Below are positions 1 to 9,144 of a DNA stretch of 64,000 bases, one piece after another (position 1 is the stretch's first letter; each line of letters begins with the position of its first letter). The translations under genes were made by a program, and so were the position numbers. The notes below the pieces were generated by a model. It was not told the origin of the DNA and made no database searches. It worked only from the letters and a program-made list of their open reading frames with translations. Origin of the DNA: an uncultured Clostridia bacterium (GTDB taxonomy: Bacteria > Bacillota > Clostridia > TANB77 > CAG-508); the NCBI GenBank assembly GCA_946529215.1, contig CAMMZC010000005.1, forward strand, positions 1 to 64,000, written 5' to 3'.

Positions 1-12
1 TCGCTTTTTTTG

Positions 13-35
13 AACCACGCGCGTAGCACGTGGTT
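13..35 (+). terminator. possible terminator of a gene left of the window
   Basis: Inverted arms AACCACG and CGTGGTT are followed by TTTCTT on the + strand. This fits a weak rho-independent terminator for a gene that ends before the window starts. The T-tract is short, so it could be only a palindrome. Confidence 0.4.
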
Positions 36-53
36 TTCTTATATACAAAAAAT

Positions 54-79
54 AAAAGGTATAAATTTTTATACCTTTT
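54..79 (-). terminator. terminator of the amidase gene
   Basis: A perfect 12-bp stem (AAAAGGTATAAA and its complement) with a 2-nt loop is followed on the minus strand by a run of T. It lies about 40 bp after the amidase stop codon. Confidence 0.75.
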
Positions 80-118
80 AAATCATCTACTTAAACAGTA
101 TTAATCAAATATCCCTTT

Positions 119-1037
119 CTATTTTAAATACTCATTAATTCCATTCACCATTCCTTGAACTATTTTATTTTGATAATTTTCTGAAGCAAGTAATTTATCT
201 TCTTTTTCATTACTCAAAAATCCCATTTCGATTATAGTTACAGGCACTTTACTCCAATTAATTCCACTCATTGTATCTGTTCTTGTAACACCTCTATTTT
301 TTGCTCCCGTAGTTTTACACACATTATCTAAAATACTCTTTGATAATTTATAGCTTTTTTCTGCTATATTTCCATTGTATTTATTTTTAGAAGTTTGGCA
401 TAATGTAGATATTCCGATTTACTTTAGAATCATCATAAGAATCTGCATGTATTCTTATAAAAGCATCTGCTTTTGCATTGTTTGCAATTTTTGCTCTTTG
501 ACTATTACTAATATTTATGTTGTTTGTTTTTCTTGTCATTATTACATTATATCCTTCTTGTTTTAACTCTTTTTCTAATAATAATGCGACTTTAAGAGCT
601 AGTTCAGATTCCTTTTGTTTTGTATAAATTCCTGTTGCACCAGTTGTAACTTTTGCCTTTGTTTCTGATGCACCTGGTCCTATAGGTTCTTTAGATGGAT
701 CTCCTTTTGCTTGATGTCCAGGATCTATAACAATTGTCTTCTTTTTTTCTGAATCTTTTTTTATTTCCTTTTCTTTGTTACTTTCATTTTTATTTTCATT
801 CAATTCTTTTTCATTCAATTCTTTTTCATTTAATTCTTTTCTATCTGTATTCTTTTCTGTAGTCTCATTTGATAATGTTTTATTTATATTAGTACTTTCT
901 TTTAATGTTAAATTTTCCTCACTAACATTTTTAGTTTCATCAACTTGTATAGATTTATTATTTTTATATTTATTAAATGTAACTGCTAGAATGATAAATA
1001 CTAAAATGACAAAAATAACGAATAATATCTTTTTCAT
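119..1037 (-). pseudogene. N-acetylmuramoyl-L-alanine amidase (Amidase_3), frameshifted
   Basis: Secreted or membrane-anchored zinc amidase that would cleave the MurNAc-L-Ala bond of peptidoglycan. The gene is split into ORFs 387-1037 and 119-322. The first has an N-terminal membrane segment (residues 4-21), a charged linker with three KELNE repeats, then the Amidase_3 motifs DPGHQ, ES.LAL and IHADS. The second supplies the C-terminal half with the catalytic Glu in IIEMGFLSN. Reading one base less near 413-418 (AATCGGA to AATGGA) joins them smoothly into ...VNGISTLCQTSKNKYNGN. This is either a real single-base insertion or a sequencing error. No other lesion is seen in the gene, and the SD at the start is intact. 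Confidence 0.85.
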
Positions 1038-1147
1038 ATTTACTCCTCTTTTATTTCTTGTTATTCTTTAATTATATCATATTTTTTTAACGATCTTTCA
1101 ATTTTATTATATTTAACTCATTCACAAATTGTAATTTGTCGGTGAGA

Positions 1148-1471
1148 TTATCTTTCAGTTTCTTCATCAAATTCTTTTGTTCTTGTATTAACACCATCAA
1201 TAACTTTATATTCTCTTTTTGAGTTTTTATAAACTTTTTTCTGTATTTCATCTTCTAAATCTATTCCTAATATTTCTGATAATCCTAATAAGTATATTGC
1301 TACATCAGCTAATTCTTCGCCTAAATCATCTTTCTTTTTTCTCCAAGCTTCGTATGCTTCTGCTACTTCTCCGTATGTTAAACAGAATTCTTTATTAACA
1401 TCTGTTATATTAAATCCTTTATCAACTTTATTTTGATATATTTCTTTTTGTAATTTCTTTAAATCTACCAT
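1148..1471 (-). CDS. MazG-like nucleotide pyrophosphohydrolase
   Basis: A small all-alpha NTP pyrophosphohydrolase of the MazG-like type, about 107 aa, likely hydrolysing (non-canonical) nucleoside triphosphates. The family motif is visible as EVAEAYEAW followed by GEELADVAIYL, giving the acidic metal-binding pairs. The track's start at 1585 lies inside tatD and has no SD. ATG at 1471 has GAGGTAA seven bases upstream and gives a protein starting MVDLKKL, so I prefer that. It follows the tatD remnant by about 20 bp and was probably co-transcribed with it. Confidence 0.8.
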   Translation of the reverse strand: MVDLKKLQKEIYQNKVDKGFNITDVNKEFCLTYGEVAEAYEAWRKKKDDLGEELADVAIYLLGLSEILGIDLEDEIQKKVYKNSKREYKVIDGVNTRTKEFDEETER

Positions 1472-1490
1472 TTTTATTACCTCATTTCCG

Positions 1491-2000
1491 TTAAACATTT
1501 CTCTTATTAATTCCATATACTTTATATGCATTTTCTGTTGTCTTTTCTGCAACTTCTTCCTCTGATATTCCTTTAATCTCTGCAATTTTTTTCACAATGT
1601 AATTTAGATACAACGAATTGTTTCTTGAGTGTTTTTCAAAAGGTTTTGGTGGTAATACTGGACTATCTGTTTCTATAACAATTTTATCTATAGAAGTAAT
1701 CCTAACAGTTTCTTCCACGTCTTTATATCTTGTAACAGGACCCCCAACTCCCAAATAATAACCCATTTCAATAAACTTTTTTGACATTTCTGGAGTTCCA
1801 GAATAACAGTGCATTATTCCTGCTTTTTTTACCACATTTTCTTTTAGAATTTTGTAGACATCTTCTTGTGACTCTCTTGAATGTATTATTATAGGTAATT
1901 CATATTTATTAGCTAATTTAATCTGTTCTAAAAAATATTTTTTTGTAATTCAACAGGATAATCAAAATGATAATCTAATCCTGTTTCTCCAATTGCAATT
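1491..2000 (-). pseudogene. tatD: TatD family metal-dependent hydrolase, 5'-truncated and frameshifted
   Basis: The C-terminal two thirds of a TatD DNase/deoxyribonuclease. AIGETGLDYHFD, PIIIHSRES, GIMHCYSGT and VIETDSPVLPPKP are the TatD metal and active-site motifs. The first roughly 90 codons (including the FDTHAHL metal motif) are absent. Upstream the frame runs into GNAT sequence near position 2000. There is also a -1 frameshift at a run of seven A near 1935: one more A restores ELQKKYFLEQIKLANKYELP and joins ORF 1928-2296 to ORF 1491-1835. With the N-terminal metal ligands missing, the product should be inactive. Confidence 0.85.
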
Positions 2001-2296
2001 AAAAAGCTGCCCTGCAAGAGCATACATCTCATCAAAGTTTCTTTTTTCTGACAATCAGGGAATACATAGATACCATTAATCTTTGCACATTTAGCTGTAG
2101 AAAAATGAATCATCATGTATCCCACTGTTTTTTCATTGTCATTAAGTTCATAAACAACTCTCGTTCCATCTCTAAATGTTGCTTCATTCTTCTGAATCCA
2201 TGTTGAATAATATGGATACTCTCCAATGAATTCCTGTGTCAAACTCCGCAATCCTTCTTGGATTCTTTCAAATTCCCTCAGCTGAATGATTTTCAT
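1928..2296 (-). pseudogene. chimeric ORF: GNAT acetyltransferase N-terminal half joined to TatD
   Basis: The first ~90 residues look like the N-terminal half of a GNAT acetyltransferase: KTVGYMMIHF and then INGIYVFPDCQKK, the beta4/beta5 and acetyl-CoA loop region. Just where the GNAT fold should continue, the frame changes (near 2000) to TatD sequence IAIGETGLDYHF and then stops at the poly-A frameshift. Base composition here and in the ASCH gene is visibly richer in G/C than on either side. I infer a transferred fragment whose end replaced the tatD 5' end, or an assembly join. Confidence 0.7.
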
Positions 2297-2314
2297 CTTG
2301 CGTACTCCTTTCTG

Positions 2315-2716
2315 CTAATCAGCGGAATCATAATTCCAAATGTTCAAATGTCCCTTGGCTGGTATTGGTTTATCAAGAATTTCTACATCTTCCAAAATCC
2401 AAGCATATCTTCCTATACTATATTCTCCACATAAGAATTCCTGCTTGTCTTTCTGAATTTTGTCTAAAAACTCCTGATCCATATATACACAATCTACTAA
2501 TTTGCATTTGCATATAATGTTACCATATCCCATAGAAACATTAGGAATTAACTTAAGTAATTCACTTGTGTGTTCATCACTCCTTTTAATTTTTTTGTTA
2601 CTCGCATGGATATAAAGTTCACCTCTATAAGATGTTTTCCAACTTCTTGTTTCAATGACCTTTTTTCCTTCTTTAATAAGGGTTGCCCATGGTTCAATTA
2701 AACTTAAAACTTTCAT
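2315..2716 (-). CDS. ASCH domain protein
   Basis: A 133-aa protein with the ASCH beta-barrel signature: SLIEPWATLIKEGKKVIETRSW near the N terminus (the conserved GxKxxExR), RGELYIHAS in the middle and GRYAWILEDV near the end. ASCH proteins bind RNA or modified nucleosides, and some hydrolyse N4-acetylcytidine; which applies here cannot be told. The start has an AGAGGTG SD. It precedes the GNAT fragment by 19 bp, and the two probably arrived together. G/C content is higher than in the neighbouring genes. Confidence 0.8.
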   Translation of the reverse strand: MKVLSLIEPWATLIKEGKKVIETRSWKTSYRGELYIHASNKKIKRSDEHTSELLKLIPNVSMGYGNIICKCKLVDCVYMDQEFLDKIQKDKQEFLCGEYSIGRYAWILEDVEILDKPIPAKGHLNIWNYDSAD

Positions 2717-2718
2717 TC

Positions 2719-4332
2719 TTACACCTCTATCCTCTCAAAGCTCTTATCACAAGTTTTATGAAGTAGTAACACTAAGCCTGAATAAATAATAGTATAAACA
2801 ACTATAAAACCAAGCATTATCATATTATTTGAAATATTTGCCTCTAAAACTTTAAATAGTAAAAATAAAGTTATTCCAATCATTGCCATGCCCATAAAAA
2901 CACTTATAGATGAGCTCATACTTTGTTTTACAACTTCAGTATCATTTTTTGCATCCATTCTAGGATATTTAAGATTCACAATAATTCCAACTGTTTCAGC
3001 TATTAGAGGGAGCAAAATAGAAGCATATAATGTTATGATTATGCTTAACAAATCAAACCTAAATTTTATAAAAACAATTATATCTCCAATCAATATACAA
3101 GGAATCATTATCAAGATTGCTGTTAATACTTTTGATTGTACAATTTTATATGGTTTTAGTGGCAAACTTTTCAAAATGCTAAATGATCTTCCTTCTAATG
3201 AAATCATAGAACTTGTAATTGATGTCATAAAACTTGTAAAACAAATAAATCCTAAAAACATCGCTGGAATACATGTTTTTATATATTCTAAACTAAAGCT
3301 TGCTCCATTTTTTGTTAACATCTCTAAAATACTATCAAATTTTATTGTTATTAAAATACTTCCTACAATAAATAGCACTAATCCAAAACCAGCATTTGTA
3401 ACAAATACAGGTGAATTTATAAATCTACTAAACTCCTTTTTTATAAGTGCTTTCATTGGTGCTAAAGTTTTTATTTTATAATTTTTGTTTGTTCTATTTA
3501 TCTTAATAGATTTTACATTAGAATTTATGTTAAAATAAACTTTGCCTATTAAAAATATTGTAACAATAAATAGAGCAACATTAACAACAATAAATTCTAA
3601 TAACTGTGTAATTTCAAATTCTGTTATAAGCTCAATATATTTTCCTGCTGGATAATAAATTTTTGTAATAAAATCATTTATGCTCGATGCATTTTTTGCT
3701 ATATTTGTTATCAGCATTTCAGAATTATAAGAAAAATACATAATTCCTAATAAGAAAATAACTGTTATTACTGTTTGAGCTATATTTTTTCCTTTAAATT
3801 TTGAAGCCACAAATGTAATAAATGTTCCTAAAATACATGAAATTAATATTGGTACAATCGGAAACACTAGTAGCCCTATAATTGAAGCTATATAGTATGT
3901 AGCATTTGGTTTTACATAAACTGCATATACAATCATTGCTGGCAGTAAAAACAAAGAATTATACAATAATTCAAAAACATAAAACTTAAATACTCTTAAA
4001 AATAATACAGTGTTTTTTTTGATTGGAAGTGAAAATAGCAAATTATCATCTTTACAATTAAATAGTAAGTTTCCAGATTTATAAATCCCCTCAACTAAAC
4101 TCATAATAGATGTAAAGAGGATAAATATTGTTAGTAAAACAAATTCCATTTTTACAGGAGCTAATTCATCCATTATTACTTTTGAATAAGAGTACATCAT
4201 TGCCATTATTATTAGTGTTATAATGATTGGCAGTCCTATTTTTGTAAAAGTATTTTTCTTTTTTGTGCTTATTTTAAATATATTCATTCCTTCTGTCATA
4301 CTAGCTCTAACAAGAGAAAAAAGTTTCTTCAT
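2719..4332 (-). CDS. ABC transporter permease (ABC-2 type exporter)
   Basis: A large polytopic membrane protein of about 537 aa with roughly 12 hydrophobic segments spread over the length, including the first near residue 32. It forms the membrane part of a putative exporter with the ATPase encoded just upstream (4445-5152). The substrate is unknown. The track starts at 4341, but ATG 4332 (MKKLFSLV) has AAAGGG at 9 nt spacing and is the better start. The 100-bp gap to the ATPase gene holds no convincing ORF. Confidence 0.8.
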   Translation of the reverse strand: MKKLFSLVRASMTEGMNIFKISTKKKNTFTKIGLPIIITLIIMAMMYSYSKVIMDELAPVKMEFVLLTIFILFTSIMSLVEGIYKSGNLLFNCKDDNLLFSLPIKKNTVLFLRVFKFYVFELLYNSLFLLPAMIVYAVYVKPNATYYIASIIGLLVFPIVPILISCILGTFITFVASKFKGKNIAQTVITVIFLLGIMYFSYNSEMLITNIAKNASSINDFITKIYYPAGKYIELITEFEITQLLEFIVVNVALFIVTIFLIGKVYFNINSNVKSIKINRTNKNYKIKTLAPMKALIKKEFSRFINSPVFVTNAGFGLVLFIVGSILITIKFDSILEMLTKNGASFSLEYIKTCIPAMFLGFICFTSFMTSITSSMISLEGRSFSILKSLPLKPYKIVQSKVLTAILIMIPCILIGDIIVFIKFRFDLLSIIITLYASILLPLIAETVGIIVNLKYPRMDAKNDTEVVKQSMSSSISVFMGMAMIGITLFLLFKVLEANISNNMIMLGFIVVYTIIYSGLVLLLHKTCDKSFERIEV

Positions 4333-4444
4333 AAATACCATCCCTTTCTCACTTTACTTTACAATACACATAAGTCCTGTGTTTATCAATTTGTTCAAAT
4401 TCAAAATCCATATAAGGAGTTTCTGCACATCATTTTCTTAAAAA

Positions 4445-5152
4445 CTACTCTCCCTCTAATTCTAGAAAGACCTTCTCTAAAGATTCGTCGCCTTTTATCT
4501 CTTTCATATTTCCAACTTTAACTAATTCACCTTTTTTTATAATAGCAACTCTAGAGCAAAGTTTTTCAGCCACATCTAATATGTGTGTTGAGAAAAACAC
4601 TATTTTTCCTTCTTTAATCATCTCATTCATTATTTCTTTAACATCAAAAACAGCCTTTGGATCTAACCCTACAAATGGTTCATCCATAATTAATATTTTT
4701 GGGTCATGTGCAAGTGCTGAAATAAGTGCTATTTTCTGTTTCATACCATGTGAGAAAGATTCTATTGTATCATTTAAGTTGTTTTCTATCTCAAATAATT
4801 TAGCATATTTTTTTATATTTTTTTCTCTTATATCTTGTGGAACTTCATAAATATCACATATAAAATTGATAAAATCTATTGCTTTCATCTGCTCATATAA
4901 TTCTGGATTATCTGGAACAAATGCCATTTCTTTTTTGCATGATACAGGATCTAGTTTTATAGATTTACCATTGATTAAAATATCTCCTTCATCAAATTTA
5001 TGAATCCCAACTATAGCTTTTATTAGTGTTGTTTTTCCTGCACCATTATGCCCTATAAAAGCAAATATTTCTCCATCATTAACTGTAAATGAAACATCTT
5101 TAAGTGCAATATTATTTCCATATTTTTTGGTTACATTTTTAATTTCTATCAT
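4445..5152 (-). CDS. ABC transporter ATP-binding protein
   Basis: A 235-aa ATPase with Walker A GHNGAGKTT (near residue 35), the signature-like SHGMKQK (the usual LSGGQ is replaced by FSHGM), Walker B ILIMDEPF and the H-loop FFSTHI. It resembles the ATPases of Bcr/CcmA-type exporters. It should energise the permease at 2719-4332 as an operon. The start codon follows an AGGAGG-like site in the upstream leader. Confidence 0.9.
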   Translation of the reverse strand: MIEIKNVTKKYGNNIALKDVSFTVNDGEIFAFIGHNGAGKTTLIKAIVGIHKFDEGDILINGKSIKLDPVSCKKEMAFVPDNPELYEQMKAIDFINFICDIYEVPQDIREKNIKKYAKLFEIENNLNDTIESFSHGMKQKIALISALAHDPKILIMDEPFVGLDPKAVFDVKEIMNEMIKEGKIVFFSTHILDVAEKLCSRVAIIKKGELVKVGNMKEIKGDESLEKVFLELEGE

Positions 5153-5303
5153 AATCTTTGCCTCCTATTTACTCCAAAAACTTATTTTATTAATTATATA
5201 ATAAATTTATAAAAATTAAAAGGTAATCTCAAAATATTTTATGATATTTTTTTATTTAAAAATAAATTTAACTTTTTTTCATATAATAATTTTATATAAT
5301 GTA

Positions 5304-5332
5304 TTGCATATTATAAATAATTATGTTATAAT
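5304..5332 (+). promoter_or_regulatory. sigma-A promoter of the DUF4143 ATPase gene
   Basis: TTGCAT, 17 bp, then TATAAT (5327-5332), about 58 bp before the start codon at 5390. The spacing is ideal. The -10 box is directly followed by the inverted repeat described in the next entry. Confidence 0.65.
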
Positions 5333-5369
5333 TTATACAAATTTCGATTTTGATTCGGAATTTGTATAA
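5333..5369. promoter_or_regulatory. inverted repeat at the transcription start (operator or 5' hairpin)
   Basis: Perfect 11-bp arms TTATACAAATT and AATTTGTATAA enclose 15 bp, and TCG/CGG adds three more pairs including one wobble. The repeat sits immediately downstream of the -10 box. It could be a repressor operator or an mRNA 5' hairpin; there is no U-tract, so it is not a terminator. Confidence 0.6.
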
Positions 5370-5389
5370 AAATATAATAGAGGTAAATT

Positions 5390-6658
5390 ATGTCTAATAA
5401 TTATATTCATAGAACAATAGAATCAAAATTAAATGAAATGTATGGTAATTTTCCATCTATTTTAGTTACAGGTTCAAGACAATCTGGGAAAAGTACAGTA
5501 TTACAATATATTACTAATGATAAAAAACAAAAAGTAAATGAAGTTAGTTTAGACGATATAAATGAACGATTAAGAGCAACAGAAGATCCTGAAGGATTTT
5601 TAAGAGAACATGGTGTACCACTTATTATTGATGAATTTCAATATGCTCCTAACTTACTATCATATATAAAAATTAAAATTGATGATGCAAGAAAAAACGA
5701 AATGTTTGGTGATGGTAAAGAAGTAGGCACTTTATATTATCTTACAGGTTCCCAAATATTTGAAACAATTGAAAATGTTACAGAATCTCTTGCAGGAAGA
5801 GTTGGAATTATTGATTTATATCCATTGTCTACTAGAGAAATATATAATTTAAAAGAAGATATATTTGTTCCTGATATAAATATTATAAAAAATAAGCAAC
5901 CTTTAAAATATGAATATATGGATAATATTTTTGAGAGAATATTTAAAGGAAGTTACCCTGAACTATATAAAAATAATAATATAAGTCTCGAAGCATTTTT
6001 CTCTTCTTATCTAAGAACATATATAGAAAGAGATGTTAGAAAAATAATAAATATTCAAGATGAAACAAAATTTATGAAATTTATATCTAGTTTAGCCTCT
6101 AGAACAGGTCAAGAATTCAATGCATCTGATATAGCAAAGGATGTTGGTGTTGACTCTGAGACAATATCCAAATGGACTGGTGTTTTAAGTAATACTTATA
6201 TAATATTCCTTTTACAACCTCATATGAACAATAATGTTTCTAGAATTATAAAAAGACCTAAAATTTACTTTATGGATACAGGGCTTGCTTGTTATTTAAC
6301 TGGATATGTAAGCAGTGAAACTTTGCAAAGAAGTAGTTATAGTGGTCAAATTTTCGAAACTTATATTATTTCAGAAATTGTAAAAAGTTATGCAAATAAT
6401 CAACGAGATCCTAGAAAACATTTATACTATTATAGAGATAATAATGGAAAAGAAATTGATTTGTTAGTTATTCATGAAGATAATATATATCCAGTAGAAA
6501 TAAAAAAAGGAGCCAACCCTGGAAAAGATTCTATAAAAAACTTTAATGTTATTAATAAATTCGAAATGAAATCACCTAACGGAATCGTTCTGTGCTTAAC
6601 AAAAGACATACACTCCATTGATGACAATAATTATATGATTCCTATTGAATACATTTAA
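5390..6658 (+). CDS. AAA_14 ATPase with C-terminal DUF4143
   Basis: A 422-aa protein of the common AAA_14/DUF4143 family. Residues 25-40 carry Walker A GSRQSGKST, and Walker B LIIDEFQ is near residue 80. The C-terminal DUF4143 includes GQIFETYIISEI and then KEIDLLV...PVEIKKG, a PD-(D/E)XK nuclease-like core. The biological role of this family is not established; many members are accessory genes with variable presence. It has its own promoter and operator-like repeat and is followed by a strong terminator shared with pyrE, so it is monocistronic. Confidence 0.85.
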   Translation: MSNNYIHRTIESKLNEMYGNFPSILVTGSRQSGKSTVLQYITNDKKQKVNEVSLDDINERLRATEDPEGFLREHGVPLIIDEFQYAPNLLSYIKIKIDDARKNEMFGDGKEVGTLYYLTGSQIFETIENVTESLAGRVGIIDLYPLSTREIYNLKEDIFVPDINIIKNKQPLKYEYMDNIFERIFKGSYPELYKNNNISLEAFFSSYLRTYIERDVRKIINIQDETKFMKFISSLASRTGQEFNASDIAKDVGVDSETISKWTGVLSNTYIIFLLQPHMNNNVSRIIKRPKIYFMDTGLACYLTGYVSSETLQRSSYSGQIFETYIISEIVKSYANNQRDPRKHLYYYRDNNGKEIDLLVIHEDNIYPVEIKKGANPGKDSIKNFNVINKFEMKSPNGIVLCLTKDIHSIDDNNYMIPIEYI

Positions 6659-6693
6659 TCTTTTTTCTATTAATCATCTAATACATTAAATAT

Positions 6694-6744
6694 AAAAGTG
6701 TGAAAAAAGATTTTTCTATTAAAAATCTTTTTTCACACTTTTTT
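6694..6744. terminator. bidirectional terminator between the DUF4143 ATPase and pyrE
   Basis: A roughly 22-bp perfect stem (AAAAGTGTGAAAAAAGATTT and its complement) has T-runs on both sides. It serves the converging genes 5390-6658 (+) and pyrE (-). Confidence 0.9.
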
Positions 6745-6766
6745 TATTATAATAACATTTTTCTAA

Positions 6767-7405
6767 TTAATCTCTCCAACTCTCATCACTTGGATTATTT
6801 CTAAATTTTATTAATCTTTGTATATCTTCTTGTTTAATATATCCTTCATCAGCTGCAACTTCTACTAAAGTGTCAAAATTAGATAAGCTTACATTTTTTA
6901 CATTTGCTTCTTGTAATCTGTCTTTGCTTTTTTGCATATTATATGTAAAAATACTTGCAATTCCAAGAACTTCTGCACCTGCTTCTCTTAAAACATTTAC
7001 TACATCTATAACGCTTCCACCTGTTGAAATTAAATCTTCAATTACAACTACTTTTTGTCCTTTTTCTAGTTTTCCTTCTATTTGATTTTTTCTTCCATGA
7101 TCTTTGCTGCTTCCTCTAACATAGCCCATTGGTAATTTTAATATATCTGCAGTAATTGCAGCATGTGCAATTCCAGCTGTACTTGTTCCCATAATAACCT
7201 CTACTTCTGGGTAATTCTCTTTTATAACTTGAGCTAAACCATTTTCCACTTCATCTCTTACCTTTGGAGCTGAAAGTGTTAATCTGTTATCACAATATAT
7301 TGGACTTTTTATTCCACTTGCCCATGTAAATGGGTCATCTGGTTTTAAAAAAACCGCTTCTATTTCTAATAAACTTTTTGCTATTTTTTTTGATAAATTT
7401 TCCAT
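6767..7405 (-). CDS. pyrE: orotate phosphoribosyltransferase
   Basis: Catalyses orotate + PRPP to OMP, step five of de novo pyrimidine synthesis. The PRPP-binding motif is [14 protein letters not shown]. The substrate regions [16 protein letters not shown] and [17 protein letters not shown] are present. ATG 7405 has GAGGA seven bases upstream, while the track start at 7426 has no SD, so the protein is about 212 aa (MENLSKKI...). It is the last gene of the pyrCKDFE operon, followed by the strong terminator at 6694-6744. Confidence 0.95.
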   Translation of the reverse strand: MENLSKKIAKSLLEIEAVFLKPDDPFTWASGIKSPIYCDNRLTLSAPKVRDEVENGLAQVIKENYPEVEVIMGTSTAGIAHAAITADILKLPMGYVRGSSKDHGRKNQIEGKLEKGQKVVVIEDLISTGGSVIDVVNVLREAGAEVLGIASIFTYNMQKSKDRLQEANVKNVSLSNFDTLVEVAADEGYIKQEDIQRLIKFRNNPSDESWRD

Positions 7406-7471
7406 ACTATTTTCCTCTACTTTCATTAAATATTATTTTATTTGGAAATTTGCCGTTGGAATAAAATTGAT

Positions 7472-8170
7472 TTAATCACAAAACTCTTCTACACATTTCC
7501 TATAAGCCTCAACCGGGTTTTCTGCTCTAGTAATTGGTCTTCCAACTACAATATAGTCTGATCCCAATTCTTTTGCTTTTGCAGGTGTTGTAATTCTTGA
7601 TTGATCATCTTTTGACTCTGTGCTAAACCTTATTCCTGGAGTTATTGTTAAGAATTCTTTTCCACATCTGTTTTTAACAGCTTGTACTTCAAGTGGTGAA
7701 CATACAACTCCATTTAATCCTGCTTTTTTAGCATTTTCTGCATAATGCATAACTACATCTTCAATATTTTCTTTTATAAGCAAATCATTTTCCATAGCTT
7801 CTTGACTTGTTGATGTAAGCTGTGTTACAGCAATTAAAATTGGTCTTGTTCCATCTTCTTTTGTAAGTCCTCTTAATCCTGCTTCCATCATTTTTATTGT
7901 ACCTGATGCATGTACATTTGTCATATCTACATCTAGGTTTGCTAAAGATTTCATTGCTTTTTCTACTGTATTTGGTATATCATGCAATTTTAAGTCTAAA
8001 AAGATTTTGTGTCCTCTTTTCTTTATTTCCCTTACTATTTCTGGCCCTTCTGAATAAAATAATTCCATTCCAATTTTTAGATAAAGCTGCTCATTTGCAA
8101 ATTTATTTAAAAAATTTAAAGTTTCTTCTTTATCTTTAAAATCACATGCAATTATAACTGCTTTTCCCAT
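7472..8170 (-). CDS. pyrF: orotidine 5'-phosphate decarboxylase
   Basis: Decarboxylates OMP to UMP. The 232-aa TIM barrel carries the catalytic DLKLHDIPNT motif near residue 60, the substrate-phosphate region ITPGIRF and the C-terminal GSDYIVVGRPIT. The SD is AAAGGAG. Fourth gene of the operon, 59 bp after pyrD. Confidence 0.96.
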   Translation of the reverse strand: MGKAVIIACDFKDKEETLNFLNKFANEQLYLKIGMELFYSEGPEIVREIKKRGHKIFLDLKLHDIPNTVEKAMKSLANLDVDMTNVHASGTIKMMEAGLRGLTKEDGTRPILIAVTQLTSTSQEAMENDLLIKENIEDVVMHYAENAKKAGLNGVVCSPLEVQAVKNRCGKEFLTITPGIRFSTESKDDQSRITTPAKAKELGSDYIVVGRPITRAENPVEAYRKCVEEFCD

Positions 8171-8229
8171 ATAAAAACTCCTTTCCGCTTTATATTATAA
8201 ACTCTTATATCTCTTCAAATATTTATTTT

Positions 8230-9144
8230 TTAATGTGCTTTTCCTATTATATCACTTAATTTCTCAATTTTATATTTTTCCATTGTTTTTGGTAAATCTT
8301 CAATTATTTCTTTACATGCATAAGGATTTACTAAATTTGCTGCGCCAACTTCAACTGCAGTTGCTCCTGCAAGCATCATCTCTATTACATCTTCTGCTTT
8401 CTCAATTCCTCCTACTCCTATAATCGGAATTTTTACTGCATCATAAACTTGATACACCATTCTAAGTGCTACTGGAAATATTGCAGGTCCTGAGAAACCT
8501 CCCATTTTATTGGCAATTACAGGTTTTCTGGTTTTCAGATTAATTCTCATTCCAAGTAAAGTGTTAATTAAAACAATTCCGTCTGCTCCTCCATCTTCAC
8601 AAGCTCTTGCAATTTCTACTATATTTGTTACATTAGGTGTTAATTTAACATATACAGGTTTTGTAGTTACTTTTTTTACAGCTTCTGTAACTTCTTTTGC
8701 GGCTTTTGGAGATGTTCCAAATGCCATTCCTCCATGATTAACATTTGGACAACTAATGTTTAATTCTATTATTTCTATTTGTTCTTCTTTGTCTATTTTT
8801 TCACAATTATATACATATTCTTCTATAGAAAATCCACTTATATTAGCTATTAGCGGTTTTTTAAAAACCTTTCTAATCTTTGGTAATTCTTCAGAAATAA
8901 CTTTATCTATTCCTGGATTTTGAAGTCCAATAGAATTTATAAGACCTCTTTCACATTCCGCAATACGTGGCAAGTTGTTTCCATATCTTTCATCTTTTGT
9001 AGTTCCTTTTAATGAAATTGAACCTAAACAATTTATGTCATAAAAATCTGCGAATTCATATCCAAATCCAAATGTACCACTAGCAGGAATAATAGGATTA
9101 TCAAGTTTTACTCCACTTAAATTAACAGATAAATCTTTTACCAT
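8230..9144 (-). CDS. pyrD: dihydroorotate dehydrogenase, class 1B catalytic subunit
   Basis: FMN enzyme oxidising dihydroorotate to orotate; class 1B works with the PyrK electron-transfer subunit and NAD+. In 304 aa I see the catalytic Cys in NISCPNVNHGG, FMN-binding VLINTLLGMR and GVGGIEKAEDV. The start overlaps the end of pyrK by 7 bp, implying translational coupling and a complex of PyrD and PyrK. Confidence 0.96.
   Translation of the reverse strand: MVKDLSVNLSGVKLDNPIIPASGTFGFGYEFADFYDINCLGSISLKGTTKDERYGNNLPRIAECERGLINSIGLQNPGIDKVISEELPKIRKVFKKPLIANISGFSIEEYVYNCEKIDKEEQIEIIELNISCPNVNHGGMAFGTSPKAAKEVTEAVKKVTTKPVYVKLTPNVTNIVEIARACEDGGADGIVLINTLLGMRINLKTRKPVIANKMGGFSGPAIFPVALRMVYQVYDAVKIPIIGVGGIEKAEDVIEMMLAGATAVEVGAANLVNPYACKEIIEDLPKTMEKYKIEKLSDIIGKAH

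Noticed and set aside
775-1071. 98-aa + strand ORF and other shadow ORFs such as 2888-3481, 12993-13499, 25288-25659 and 46735-47175
   Set aside because: They overlap well-supported genes on the other strand, have no SD and show compositionally shadow-like proteins.
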